64,000 bases of DNA from Hydrogenophaga sp. (GTDB lineage Bacteria; Pseudomonadota; Gammaproteobacteria; Burkholderiales; Burkholderiaceae_C): NCBI RefSeq assembly GCF_018780385.1, contig NZ_JADMJO010000022.1:94494-158493 (forward strand), read 5' to 3'. This document shows, piece after piece, positions 27,701-34,884 of the stretch (position 1 is the first letter of the stretch; the number at the start of each line of letters is the position of its first letter). Under the pieces are notes generated by a model. The model worked only from the letters and a program-made list of their open reading frames with translations. It did no database searches and had not been told where the DNA came from. Made by a program: the position numbers and the translations under genes.

Positions 27701-29877
27701 TGGAGCGCATTGAGTTGGCTGACACGGGCGAGGTGATTCGTTTCAACGACCTGTTGGCTCAGGGCGTTTACGACCCTGACGCACCGTTGCCAGACCTTCA
27801 GGTGAATGTGGGAGATGGCGCCGTCGATGTGGACGCCGCCAGCGCCGCGAACAGCTCGGGCACCCTGGCGTTTGGTGAAGGCATCGACGCGCAAGACATC
27901 CAGGGCAATCTGAGGTCCGAGGCAGATGGCAACGGGGGGCACTGGCTGGTGATTCACTACGGTGATGCCGGCGATGTGCTGCGCCTGGCCGGCTTCAATC
28001 CGTCGGACGTGCTGGGCGGTGATCATGCCGTGGACCGCTTCAGCTTCGCCGACGGCACAGCGTGGGACTACGCCACGCTCGTCTCGGAAGGTTTCGTGGT
28101 GGCAGGTGACGAACAGGCCAACGACCTGACCGGAACCAACCTCGCCGACCAACTCCACGGCGGCAGTGACAGCGACGTCCTGCGTGGCGGCGAAGGCGAC
28201 GATTCGTACGTCTTCAACATCGGCGACGGTGTCGACACCATCGTGGACAGCGGCGCGACCGATTTCAACTTCATTCGCTTCGGCGCAGGCATCCGCCCGC
28301 AGGACATCCGCGAGGAGTGGGATGGCTCCACCTTGGTCGTGCACTACAGCGAGGGAGACGCGGTTCGGATCGCCGACTACCACGGCTCGGAGGGCAACCC
28401 GGTCGTCCTTGCCCTGGTGTTCGACGACGGCAGTGTGCTTTCGCTGACCGAGCGGATGAACCGGGCACCCGAGGTGGCGGCAGATTTGCAAGATGCCGCG
28501 GTCACGCAGGACGAAGACTTCCAGATGTTCCTTCCGGCCGATCTGTTCCACGATCCCGATGCGATGGACGAGCTTCGGCTGAGCATTCGCCTGGCCAATG
28601 GCGATGCGCTTCCGTCATGGCTGGCGTTCGATCCGGCACTGGGCTTGCTGCACGGGCGGCCCTCCGGCGGCGACGTTGGAACACTCTCTTTGCTGGTCGA
28701 GGCCAGGGACCATTTCGGCGCAACCGCAAGCCAGACGTTTGCGCTGGACGTACTCCCCGGCAACGAGAACCTGCCCCCGACCGTCAACCCCGACACCGCC
28801 ACCCTGCCCGCCGACGCCACCGCACCCGTCAGCGGCAACGTGTTGCACAACGACACCGACCCCGACGGCGACGCGCTCAGCCTGCTGAGCAGCGGCGCGC
28901 AGCAGGGCATCTTCGGCGTGCTCACCTGGCACGCTGACGGCGCCTTCGCCTACGCGCTGAACAACACCTCCCCCGAACTCAAAGCCCTGGGCGCAGGCCA
29001 GAGCGCCACCGAGCACTTTGCCTACACCGCCACCGACAGCCACGCGCAGGCGCAGGGCGAGCTGGTGATCACGGTGAACGGTGTCAACGACGCGCCAGTG
29101 GTTCAACAGACCTTGAGCAACATGCTGGTGATCAAGAAGGAGACTGCCACCTGGCAGCTGCCGGCCGACGCCTTCGTCGACCCCGATCAGGGCGACAGCC
29201 TGAGTTATTCTGCAGCACTGGCCGATGGCGGTTCATTGCCCGCCTGGATGGTGTTCGACGCGGCCACGCGCAGCTTCGTTGCCGCGCCACCAGCCACCGC
29301 CGCAGCCAACCTGGCGGTGCAGGTCACGGCCACTGATGCGCACGGCGCCAGCGCATCGCAGGTGTTCCAGGTCAGGGTGGGCAATGCAGGCGACCAGCCC
29401 AAGGGCAACGAAGGCCTGGGCAACGGCGAGGACCCGCCCCCACCGGGGCACGACACCAACCAGAACGACGGCGCGCAGACCGGCTCTCTGCGCAGCAGCG
29501 ACGAGCCGACCACCACGCAGACCACAACCGACGCCACCGGGCCGGCGCCCTCCCCGGCGCTGGTCGACTGGTCCGACTGGAACGCCCGCCAGGGCACATC
29601 GGCCACTCAGACAGAGTCGACGCCGGCGAACCCCGCGATCGAACGCCATTGGCAACAACTCCTCGCCACGCTGCAACGGCTGGACGCCGAGCGCAATGCC
29701 GGTGACTTGTGGAGCGACCCGGCCTGGGGCGCAGGCCATGGGCTGGCCGGCTTGAGCGCGGGCGGGTTGCAGGCGGGCGCCTCGGGTTCCAGCGCCGTGG
29801 GCCTGGGCGTGGGCTCGGGCACACACCTGGTCGGCTTCAACGGGCTGAAGGAAGGCGTGGCCAGCCTGGCCGCCTGA
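21733..29877 (+). CDS. Giant RTX type I secreted protein (2714 aa)
   Basis: Domains in order: an AT-rich variable N-terminal part (1-250) with HKYILYTDKNG, an ARGGP motif, and NSNSTVDEALREAGL near 136-150; the conserved calcium-loop module (from about 258 to 475); a helical region (475-680); RTX arrays of GGxGxDxLx nonapeptides from about residue 680 to 2165, alternating with haemolysin-related modules (LIVRDTGETITVKNHF...VFADGTVWD); a cadherin-like CADG domain (about 2242-2340); a VCBS-like domain (2343-2450); a second CADG domain (2452-2548); a Pro/Thr-rich stretch; and a Gly-rich C-terminus ending LVGFNGLKEGVASLAA, a plausible export signal. Export would use the flanking ABC and HlyD proteins. 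Adhesin or large effector are both possible. GGGGGA precedes the ATG at 21733. Confidence 0.93.
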   Translation: MKEKIEVGYAPAAFVGELGVYHKYILYTDKNGNMFFARGGPGNFGPGAADGGRDEASDSPFGNIKTRVGEYVADRERNPDWDPARDPANTDPGLQPHPRETISEGDDLSQEWTKIKGIVIEIGEKKIPYDPRSTNSNSTVDEALREAGLPSPKLDGPNEYWSPGSDFDLPGGDAPGSADEQKFFDDFDRWIQEKISDNFDELSEDFGWLWDWMKEPSPNDQLEDQKLVDAFLREILPLTMSRNDIWEPLASIKRKTQTASTIPSPIVLDLDGDGIETISVANGAWFDHAVDGFAELTAWAGTDDGLLVHDLDGNGSIDSGRELFGSETLLPNGAKAANGFEALKALDANTDGVIDAQDVAFAELRIWKDTNANGRTDAGELLTLAEAGVSSINVAYANSSHTDAQGNAHRQVGSYTTTSGETRTATDIWVQTNPTQSLPTDWVIVPEDIAALPDAQGYGLVRDLHQAMAMDASGELKGLVEAFTQATTPQDRDLLVTRLIYHWTGVQDVDPFSRASRSSYGNVIGDARKLEALEAFMGEEWVGVWCWGTRDPNPHGRAAPVLLQAWDELKALVYGQLMAQTHLQGLFQQITYQWDEEVEAVVGDLTGVAHALAQRIEAERETGLDALGDFLYSLKGMGLLGSLNVEAFRMQLGALGSDVESTMGTALQGWAGDNTPTEGADVLRGTDFDNVIDGRGGNDRLVARGGNDLLIGGFGNDVLDGGTGNDEMRGGEGADTYIYRRGDGHDTIVDDTRIAGETDRIELKAGLSADDVRLQRVRTGSGWPVQDDLRLIVRDTGETITVKNHFGDGERHAIEEIVFADGTVWDAEAIRSQVLLGGAEDEELRGYVGRDDVIDGGAGNDLLRGGDGSDTYRYGRGDGHDTISEDTWTPGETDRIELKAGLSADDVRLQRVRNVSVWLTTDDLVLTIRDTGETLTVKGHFIEGQRHAVEEVVFADGTVWDAEAIRSRVLLGEAAAEVLRGFADRDDVIQGGAGNDHLQGLSGNDTLDGGADNDVLEGGRGSDTYHYQLGEGVDVINEHHEPDATDALTLGEGISPGDVTLRWNQRGDLQVHLPDGGLVTVTGQASGNGWTAGTGIEFIRFSDGTEWDIDEMYRRTAFATDGDDDLVLGDRDDVVDGGAGNDQLHNLGGNDTFLFGVGDGHDLIRPTGGALRFKEGLVQDDVRFTTEGTDLVATLKSSGDTVRLKNWHTTWSRIDRFEFHNGTVLGVDEVRTLLNADEQEQVLFGSPGDDVLTTSGEISRVYAGDGNDVLMGQASQNELNGEEGDDVLLGGDGSDHLSGGEGDDTLDGGAGRDGLAGGTGHNTYRMTRGMGLDTVIAELHANAWDTVELAEGITLADVTVGLEAAEYSGDPQPGDTGFQRMVVGIGGNDALLIERFDPLTYYKTDLGRLSVQRFVFADGTELSLSDIMALADPGELGLQLIDQDSPAHLWGSAGDDDIVDETGNAVARRVDAGDNNDQVAVNWTNNHVAGGAGSDQLFSGSGDDIVAGGAGDDRIDTEGEDDVVVFNRGDGHDHVTFGEGIDTLSLGSIDPASISFVLGQYGDLVVLVDGGESGSITISDFEYFSEKPSFVERLQFIDAAGSARVFDFSGWLDQHGPHLLAATAAAPLPFNGTGFEMTGWIAPAGGLEAVAYAQTGDLFVNATLVNNHASDLSDVLYGTAAAESIDAGLGNDIVIGLEGHDVLHGQSGNDVLDGGEGDDVLHGGEGDDALLGSWGADVLHGGAGRDLLKGGAAGDTYHFARGDGHDTIQDGHNALMQLSGYWERPRRSPRLPDEAPNVLVFGEGLSQQDLRLREQDGDLVIEFTSSPGDRLTLKDFDPSRATQTRSIDVFRFADGTELMASEITVEGFTIQGSDDGAWLEGTPFADQLIGGDGDDVLEGQGGADRLAGRMGSDTYYVRASTTPEKPAQTVIAEVWRPQDVNVLVIDGEVSRADLWLALEGDDLVLRIGQGGDSVRFAGFDPRVPGMPAPVERIELADTGEVIRFNDLLAQGVYDPDAPLPDLQVNVGDGAVDVDAASAANSSGTLAFGEGIDAQDIQGNLRSEADGNGGHWLVIHYGDAGDVLRLAGFNPSDVLGGDHAVDRFSFADGTAWDYATLVSEGFVVAGDEQANDLTGTNLADQLHGGSDSDVLRGGEGDDSYVFNIGDGVDTIVDSGATDFNFIRFGAGIRPQDIREEWDGSTLVVHYSEGDAVRIADYHGSEGNPVVLALVFDDGSVLSLTERMNRAPEVAADLQDAAVTQDEDFQMFLPADLFHDPDAMDELRLSIRLANGDALPSWLAFDPALGLLHGRPSGGDVGTLSLLVEARDHFGATASQTFALDVLPGNENLPPTVNPDTATLPADATAPVSGNVLHNDTDPDGDALSLLSSGAQQGIFGVLTWHADGAFAYALNNTSPELKALGAGQSATEHFAYTATDSHAQAQGELVITVNGVNDAPVVQQTLSNMLVIKKETATWQLPADAFVDPDQGDSLSYSAALADGGSLPAWMVFDAATRSFVAAPPATAAANLAVQVTATDAHGASASQVFQVRVGNAGDQPKGNEGLGNGEDPPPPGHDTNQNDGAQTGSLRSSDEPTTTQTTTDATGPAPSPALVDWSDWNARQGTSATQTESTPANPAIERHWQQLLATLQRLDAERNAGDLWSDPAWGAGHGLAGLSAGGLQAGASGSSAVGLGVGSGTHLVGFNGLKEGVASLAA
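22733..23089. repeat. Right arm of the 357-bp perfect direct repeat
   Basis: Identical to 20436-20792, within the conserved calcium-loop module of the giant RTX gene. Recombination between the arms would delete 2297 bp and place the N-terminus of the upstream ORF onto the full RTX body in frame, since the offset keeps both genes in the same reading register over the repeat. Confidence 0.9.
23772..28225 (+). repeat. RTX calcium-binding repeat region
   Basis: Nine clusters of glycine/aspartate-rich nonapeptides, near 23772-23942, 24280-24350, 24685-24810, 25100-25195, 25475-25705, 26195-26320, 26750-27015, 27355-27485 and 28105-28225. Between the first three clusters lie two tandem copies of a 405-bp (135-residue) module, registered at 24001 and 24406. 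This is protein-level repetition, folding with calcium outside the cell. Confidence 0.92.
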
Positions 29878-29960
29878 TGAAGGCCACTGCGGCGACCCGG
29901 GCGCACCGTTCGGGCCGCCGCAGCTTTGCCTGCCTTGCGATCACACAACAAGAACAAGCC

Positions 29961-31331
29961 ATGACAGAAACGCCCGCTGCCTCCAAATCCACATCCACCC
30001 ACCCCACCCACCTCGCCTTCCACCCACCCCTGATCCGGCTGCAGCAGCAGGCCCCCTCGCCCATCGGCCGGCGCGTGCTGTGGTGCCTGCTGGCGTTGCT
30101 CGTGTTCCTGGTCGTCTGGGCCTCGCTGGGCCGGCTGGACATCGTGGCCGTGGCCGAAGGCAAGCTGGTGCCGCAGGACTACCTCAAGATCGTGCAGCCC
30201 TCCGAAGCCGGCATCGTCAGCGCCATCCTCGTGCGCGAAGGGCAAACCGTGCACCAGGACCAGGTGCTCATGCGCATGGACGCCCTGAGCGCCGAGGCCG
30301 ATCTGAACGCCCTGGGCACCGAGCGCGGGCGCAAACGCCTGGCGCTGCGCCGCCTGGACGCCGAACTGGCCGAACAGGCCCTGCGCATCACCCCCGACGA
30401 CCCACCACCCCTGGCGCAGGAAGCCACCGCACGACAGCAGGCCAACCAGGCGGCGCTGACCAGCGCCCTGGCCGAGGAGCGCAGCCGCATGCTCAAAGCG
30501 CAGCAGGAGCTGGCCGCCGCACAACAACAAAGCCAGCGGCTGCAGGCGGTGATGCCGCACTTCCAGGCCCAGGAAACGGCGTATGCCCAACTCGCCGACC
30601 AGGGCTTCACCGGCCAGCTCATGGTCAGCGACAAGCGCCGCGAACGCATCGAGAAGGAACAGGAACTTGCCACCCAGCAGCACGTGATTGCCTCGGCACG
30701 CGCGAGCACCGACCAGTCGGTGAAGAAGCTGGAGCAGATCCGGGCCGAACACCGCCAGCGCCTGCACAGCGAGCGCGCCGAAACACGATCGCAGCTCGAG
30801 CGGCTGGAGGCCGACTGGCAGAAACAACAACACCGCCACGCCCTCATGGAACTGCGCGCACCGCACGAGGGCATCGTGAAAGAGCTGGCCACCCACACCG
30901 TGGGCACGGTGGTGCAGCCCGGCACGGTGCTGGCCACGCTGGTGCCACAACAGGCGCCGCTGAAGGTGGAGGTGTGGGTGTCCAACGACGACATCGGCTT
31001 CGTCAGGCCGGGTCAGCCGGTCAAGCTCAAGTTCGCGGCCTATCCATTTCAGAAGTACGGCATGGCGCAAGGTGAGGTGCAATGGGTCAACGCCGATGCA
31101 CAGACCGAAGAAGCCGCCCGCCAGAGCGCCGCCAACGGGAGCACCCCGACGCCTCGCTACAAGGCAACGGTCACGCTGCGTGAGGCCGACCTCGTGCGCG
31201 ATGACAAGCGCCATGAGCTCACAGCGGGCATGCAGGCACAGGCTGAAATCCTGTTGGGCCAACGCACGGTGATGCAATACCTGCTTTCGCCCGTGCAGCG
31301 TGCGTGGCACGAGGCCGGACGCGAACGTTGA
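29961..31331 (+). CDS. Type I secretion membrane-fusion protein (HlyD family)
   Basis: A 456-residue periplasmic adaptor linking the ABC exporter to an outer-membrane TolC-type channel. One membrane helix (about 39-57) follows a cytosolic N-terminus; then a lipoyl-like half (VQPSEAGIVSAILVREGQTV), a long coiled coil (about 120-300, many Gln/Glu/Arg heptads), the second lipoyl half (LRAPHEGIVKELATHTVGTV) and the beta-barrel with the ending ELTAGMQAQAEILLG, typical of the family. ATG 29961 gives the normal N-terminus; an ATG at 29877 overlapping the RTX stop would add 28 residues. It follows the RTX gene with an 83-bp gap. Confidence 0.94.
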   Translation: MTETPAASKSTSTHPTHLAFHPPLIRLQQQAPSPIGRRVLWCLLALLVFLVVWASLGRLDIVAVAEGKLVPQDYLKIVQPSEAGIVSAILVREGQTVHQDQVLMRMDALSAEADLNALGTERGRKRLALRRLDAELAEQALRITPDDPPPLAQEATARQQANQAALTSALAEERSRMLKAQQELAAAQQQSQRLQAVMPHFQAQETAYAQLADQGFTGQLMVSDKRRERIEKEQELATQQHVIASARASTDQSVKKLEQIRAEHRQRLHSERAETRSQLERLEADWQKQQHRHALMELRAPHEGIVKELATHTVGTVVQPGTVLATLVPQQAPLKVEVWVSNDDIGFVRPGQPVKLKFAAYPFQKYGMAQGEVQWVNADAQTEEAARQSAANGSTPTPRYKATVTLREADLVRDDKRHELTAGMQAQAEILLGQRTVMQYLLSPVQRAWHEAGRER

Positions 31332-31337
31332 GGCTCC

Positions 31338-32609
31338 TCAGTCGACTTCCACGGCCACGGGCGCCAGCCACTGCACCAGCTGCTGCGCCACCACCGGGCT
31401 GGAGAGCAGCTCCAGGTGGCCGGTGCGGTAGACGGTGCGCTGGCTGTCTTTGGCAAACACCAGTCGGCGCGCGGCTTCATCGTGCTGGCCGAGCGCGCTG
31501 CGCAGGGGCACCAGACCATCGCCGGTGAGCCGGTCGGCCAGCAGGCCACGCTGGGGCGCGAGTGTGGCGGCCACGGTGAAGCAGGCCACGCCTTCGGGCA
31601 AGGGCAGTGGCGCGCGGTGGTCTTGGGCCGACTCGAATCGACCACGTCCCTGCCAGTCGACATCCACCACATGGCCGTGGCGCAGGTCGGTGATGCCGGC
31701 GCTGCGCAGCATGCCGAGCTGGGTGAACGGCAGGGTGAAGGGGGAGGCGGCGAGCAACACGTCGACCCCGTGACCGGCGCGCTCCAGCGGCGCGCCATGG
31801 TGCGGTGTGCCCAAAAAGATCAGGTGCTTGAGTTGCGCAGGCCAGTGGTGACCCATCTGTCGGCCATAGAACACGGCCGCGCGCGCCAGCAGCCCGCCCA
31901 TGCTGTGGCCGAGCACGGTGATGGATTCGATCTTGGGCCATTGCGCCACCAGGCGCTCAAGCTGGCCGGCGAGCTCGCGGCCGTTGATGGAGGTGTGCAG
32001 GCCGCTGTTGTAGCGCACATAAACCGGTGTGCAGCCGATCGCCTGGGCCAAAAAGGCACCATGGTCGTGGCCACCGCGCAGCCACTGTGTGTCGTTCATG
32101 CACAGGCCGTGCACCAGCAGGAGCAGGTGGGCGGAGGCACCCGCCAGCCGCTCGCGCAGCTGTGTCGGGCGGTCCATCGGCAAGACCTGTGCGGCCAAGC
32201 GCAGCTCCATGCGCTGCACCAGCGGATTGGCCTGCTCCTGCAGGCGATCGCCCATCACACCGTTGAGCGCGGCCAGCACGGCTTCGCGACCGGGCGAAGG
32301 CTCGGGGTGGGTCGAGGGATCGTCCAATATGGGGAGCAGGGTTGAGAGGGCGCCGTCCAGCCCGTGACCGACCATCGCGGTGACGCCGCGGATGCCGCGG
32401 TAGATCTGACCCGTGAGGCCGCCGGTGCGGTCAAGCTCGGCGCCCGCCGACAAGCCCATCTTGCGGCGCACCGACTGGTGCACGCCCTCGGCAATGCCGA
32501 TCACACCCGTGGTGGCCTGGGTGGCCAGCCGCACCGCGGCTTGCAGGTCACTGGGCCGCAGGTGGCGCAGCACGGCCAGACGGGTGGCGGAGGGTTTGGC
32601 GCGGGTCAT
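31338..32609 (-). CDS. Alpha/beta hydrolase, PGAP1/lipase-like
   Basis: A 423-residue protein. The N-terminal 155 residues are helical; the hydrolase core begins with LLLLVHGLCMNDTQW (oxyanion loop) and has the nucleophile elbow GHSMGG with Ser236, then FLGTPHHGAPLER, a motif seen in triacylglycerol lipases and PGAP1-like esterases. Acid and histidine of the triad are probably in the TGDGLVPLRSA and TGHLELLSSP segments. No signal peptide, so cytosolic. It converges on the HlyD gene with a 6-bp gap. Substrate unknown, probably a lipid ester. Confidence 0.88.
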   Translation of the reverse strand: MTRAKPSATRLAVLRHLRPSDLQAAVRLATQATTGVIGIAEGVHQSVRRKMGLSAGAELDRTGGLTGQIYRGIRGVTAMVGHGLDGALSTLLPILDDPSTHPEPSPGREAVLAALNGVMGDRLQEQANPLVQRMELRLAAQVLPMDRPTQLRERLAGASAHLLLLVHGLCMNDTQWLRGGHDHGAFLAQAIGCTPVYVRYNSGLHTSINGRELAGQLERLVAQWPKIESITVLGHSMGGLLARAAVFYGRQMGHHWPAQLKHLIFLGTPHHGAPLERAGHGVDVLLAASPFTLPFTQLGMLRSAGITDLRHGHVVDVDWQGRGRFESAQDHRAPLPLPEGVACFTVAATLAPQRGLLADRLTGDGLVPLRSALGQHDEAARRLVFAKDSQRTVYRTGHLELLSSPVVAQQLVQWLAPVAVEVD

Positions 32610-32700
32610 GGGGCATTGTGGCGCCGGTGTCTGGGTTTTTGTGTGACGGGGATTGTTGCGGTCGGGGTTCGCGCTTGCTTTTTGGGTAGGGCGGACGGTA

Positions 32701-32746
32701 CGGGTGCGCGTTCTCCGGCGCCGCCACCGTCCTGGCGCGAGGTCTC
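32701..32746. repeat. Dispersed intergenic repeat, family C (inverted copy)
   Basis: Contains the exact reverse complement of the 26-bp block at 8378-8403 and of the CCGGAGAACGCG flank, here only 2 bp apart. It lies in the 147-bp space between the pseudouridine synthase and the hydrolase, both on the minus strand. Confidence 0.7.
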
Positions 32747-32756
32747 GGCAAGAAAC

Positions 32757-33971
32757 TTAGAACTGCTCGTCGGCGCGCAAATACCGCCATTGCCCCACCG
32801 GCAGATTGCCCAGCACCACCTTGCCGATGCGCACGCGCTTGAGGCCCACCACATGCAGACCCACCTGCTCGCACATGCGGCGGATCTGGCGCTTCTTGCC
32901 TTCGACCAGCACGAAGCGCAACTGCTCCGGGTTCTGCCACTCCACCTGCGCGGGTTTGAGCGGCTGGTCGTCCAGGCTCAGGCCGTGGCGCAGCAGGGCC
33001 AGCTGTCTGGGAGGAAACACCGCTTGCACGTTCTCCGCGATCACACCCGCGCCCTGCGGGCCGTTGGGCGCGAACTGCACGCGCACCAGGTATTCCTTTT
33101 CCACACCACTGCTCTCGCCAATCAGCGTGCGCGCGACTCGCCCATCCTGCGTGAGCACGAGCAAGCCAGTGGAGTCGATGTCGAGCCGACCGGCCGGGGC
33201 CAGACCGCGCGTGTGCTCGGGTGCAAAGCGGCGGCCGTCGGCGGGCGTCTTGGCGTCGCCGCGCCACTGGCTTGGCGCACCGATCAGCGTGGCGGCGGCC
33301 TCGTGCCCGTCTTCAGGCTGTCCGCTCACGTAGCCCACCGGCTTGTTCAACAGAATCGTGACCTGCCCCGCCTGCTGGTGGCGCGCCTGGGGCAGCACCT
33401 CCACCTGGGCATCGGGCGCCACGGGCATGCCCATCACGGCGGGTTCGCCGTTGACCAGCACCCAGCCGCGCGCGATCCATTCATCGGCCTCGCGGCGCGA
33501 GCACAGGCCCAGGTCGGCCATGCGTTTGTTGAGGCGGACTTCACCGCGCACGTTGCCGACACGGGCAAGGTCTGGCCGGTGGGGCTGGGGCGGACGCGGT
33601 GCGGCGGACGGACCGCGCGGTGCTCGCTCGGCTGCCCCCGAGGGCGGATCGGCGCGGCGCGGCGCCGGGCGCTCGCTCCAGCCGCGGTCTTCGCCGCGCG
33701 GGGCGTTTGCGGGCCCTGAGCGTGGGCCGTCTGACCCATAGCGCGGGCGCTCGGTGCGCTCGGTGCGCTCGCCTTCGGGGCCGGCGCGCTTTGCGCCGTA
33801 GCCCGGTGACGGGTCACGCGGCGGCTTGGGTGCCGAGGCCGACACGGTCTTGGCGCGGGCCGGGCCGGGTGGGCGCACCGGCGCTCGGCGCGGCGCGCGG
33901 GGATCGGCGGGTGGTTTGTTGGCTGCGCCCGGATTGAGCTTGAGCGTGCGGGCGGGTTTGTCGGTCGTCAT
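32757..33971 (-). CDS. rRNA pseudouridine synthase, RsuA/RluB/RluF family
   Basis: A 404-residue enzyme that isomerises uridine in rRNA. An S4 RNA-binding domain ([20 protein letters not shown]) is followed by the catalytic core with [11 protein letters not shown] (catalytic Asp near residue 262) and the C-terminal [17 protein letters not shown]. The first 150 residues are an Arg/Pro/Gly-rich extension of low complexity, common in Burkholderiales homologs. Which rRNA site it modifies cannot be told from sequence. ATG 33971 is preferred; ATG 33989 would overlap the crp-like stop. It follows the Crp/Fnr regulator on the same strand. Confidence 0.9.
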   Translation of the reverse strand: MTTDKPARTLKLNPGAANKPPADPRAPRRAPVRPPGPARAKTVSASAPKPPRDPSPGYGAKRAGPEGERTERTERPRYGSDGPRSGPANAPRGEDRGWSERPAPRRADPPSGAAERAPRGPSAAPRPPQPHRPDLARVGNVRGEVRLNKRMADLGLCSRREADEWIARGWVLVNGEPAVMGMPVAPDAQVEVLPQARHQQAGQVTILLNKPVGYVSGQPEDGHEAAATLIGAPSQWRGDAKTPADGRRFAPEHTRGLAPAGRLDIDSTGLLVLTQDGRVARTLIGESSGVEKEYLVRVQFAPNGPQGAGVIAENVQAVFPPRQLALLRHGLSLDDQPLKPAQVEWQNPEQLRFVLVEGKKRQIRRMCEQVGLHVVGLKRVRIGKVVLGNLPVGQWRYLRADEQF

Positions 33972-33978
33972 GGGTCGA

Positions 33979-34713
33979 TCATCCTTCATCCAATTGCCCG
34001 GACCTGAGAGCGGCGAGATCGAGCACACGCAGGCCGCCGTATTCCACCCGGATCCAGCCCTTGGCCGCCAGCGTGGTCAGGGCTTCGTTGGTGCGTTGGC
34101 GCGACAGGCCCACCAGGTAGGCCAGCTCCTGCTGCGTGATGCGCAGAATGCCGCCCACGTTGGGCGAGAGCAGCGGGTGGAACAGCGCGGCCAGGTTGCG
34201 TGCCACGCGCAGGTCGGGACTGCCCAGGCGATCGATCTCGCGCGCGGCGATGAACTGCCCCAGGCGCTCGTTGAGCTGGTACATCACGAAACGGTTGAAG
34301 CCGATCGAGTGGTCGAGCAGCCAGTCAAACGTCTCCACCGGCAGACCGGCCACGCGGCTCTTGCGCAGCGCCTGGATGTTGTAGCGGTACTGCTCGTGCT
34401 TGAGCAACGTGCCCTCGCCAAACCAGCCACCGGGCGCCACACCGGTGAAGGTGACCACCGGACCTTGCGAATCGTCGTTGCTCATCTTGAGCAGGCCATC
34501 CACCAGACCAAACCAGTACGTCACCGGCCGGCCAAAGCGGCAGATGATGTCGCCCGTGTCGGCTTCACCCACCACCAGTGCATCCACGGCCCGCATCCGC
34601 TCGATCGGCGTCAAGCGCTCCAGCCAGGGAATTTCGGCCAGCTCCGCCTCGGTGGGCGCGCGCGCGCGATCGCGCAGATCGCTGCCGGAACGGTGGGGGG
34701 CGAAGGGGTTCAT
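33979..34713 (-). CDS. Crp/Fnr-family transcriptional regulator
   Basis: A 244-residue regulator with a cyclic-nucleotide-binding-like beta roll ([33 protein letters not shown]) and a winged-helix domain, recognition helix in [20 protein letters not shown] (about 202-221). It lacks the N-terminal cysteine cluster of Fnr, so it does not bind an iron-sulphur cluster. It is divergent from the acyl-CoA ligase/liv operon, and the 171-bp region between them holds two dyads with the 5-N6-5 spacing expected for Crp-type proteins, so it probably controls that operon. Confidence 0.92.
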   Translation of the reverse strand: MNPFAPHRSGSDLRDRARAPTEAELAEIPWLERLTPIERMRAVDALVVGEADTGDIICRFGRPVTYWFGLVDGLLKMSNDDSQGPVVTFTGVAPGGWFGEGTLLKHEQYRYNIQALRKSRVAGLPVETFDWLLDHSIGFNRFVMYQLNERLGQFIAAREIDRLGSPDLRVARNLAALFHPLLSPNVGGILRITQQELAYLVGLSRQRTNEALTTLAAKGWIRVEYGGLRVLDLAALRSGQLDEG

Positions 34714-34769
34714 GGCGAGGTGAAAGGCGAAATCCCGTAGGGGAAAGTCCTAGGAGGGATGACCCGCAA

Positions 34770-34787
34770 TTGTCGTCGTACCGACAA
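34770..34787. promoter_or_regulatory. Candidate Crp/Fnr-type operator 1
   Basis: Perfect dyad TTGTCGTCGTACCGACAA: half-sites TGTCG and CGACA separated by 6 bp, the geometry of Crp-family sites (TGTGA-N6-TCACA). It lies 56 bp from the regulator start and 97 bp from the ligase start. Confidence 0.55.
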
Positions 34788-34829
34788 CATGACGTCAAAC
34801 GAAGTCATACGATCCGCTTCATCAATGAG

Positions 34830-34845
34830 TGTCCTTCGAGGGACA
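34830..34845. promoter_or_regulatory. Candidate Crp/Fnr-type operator 2
   Basis: Perfect dyad TGTCCTTCGAGGGACA, again 5-N6-5, 39 bp before the ligase ATG. Between the two sites is a looser dyad, ATGAC and GTCAT spaced by 10 bp (34789-34808). Confidence 0.55.
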
Positions 34846-34884
34846 TTCAAACGCCGGCGAACCGGATCGGCCCAGGAGACACAC

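Noticed and set aside
23772-28225. Regular DNA repeats that might suggest a CRISPR array
   Set aside because: Periodicity is a multiple of 27 bp in frame with RTX nonapeptides, with no unique spacers of constant length and no cas genes.
27064-28551. Long minus-strand frames opposite the RTX gene
   Set aside because: They mirror the repetitive Gly/Asp codons of the RTX repeats and have no start signals or recognisable domains.
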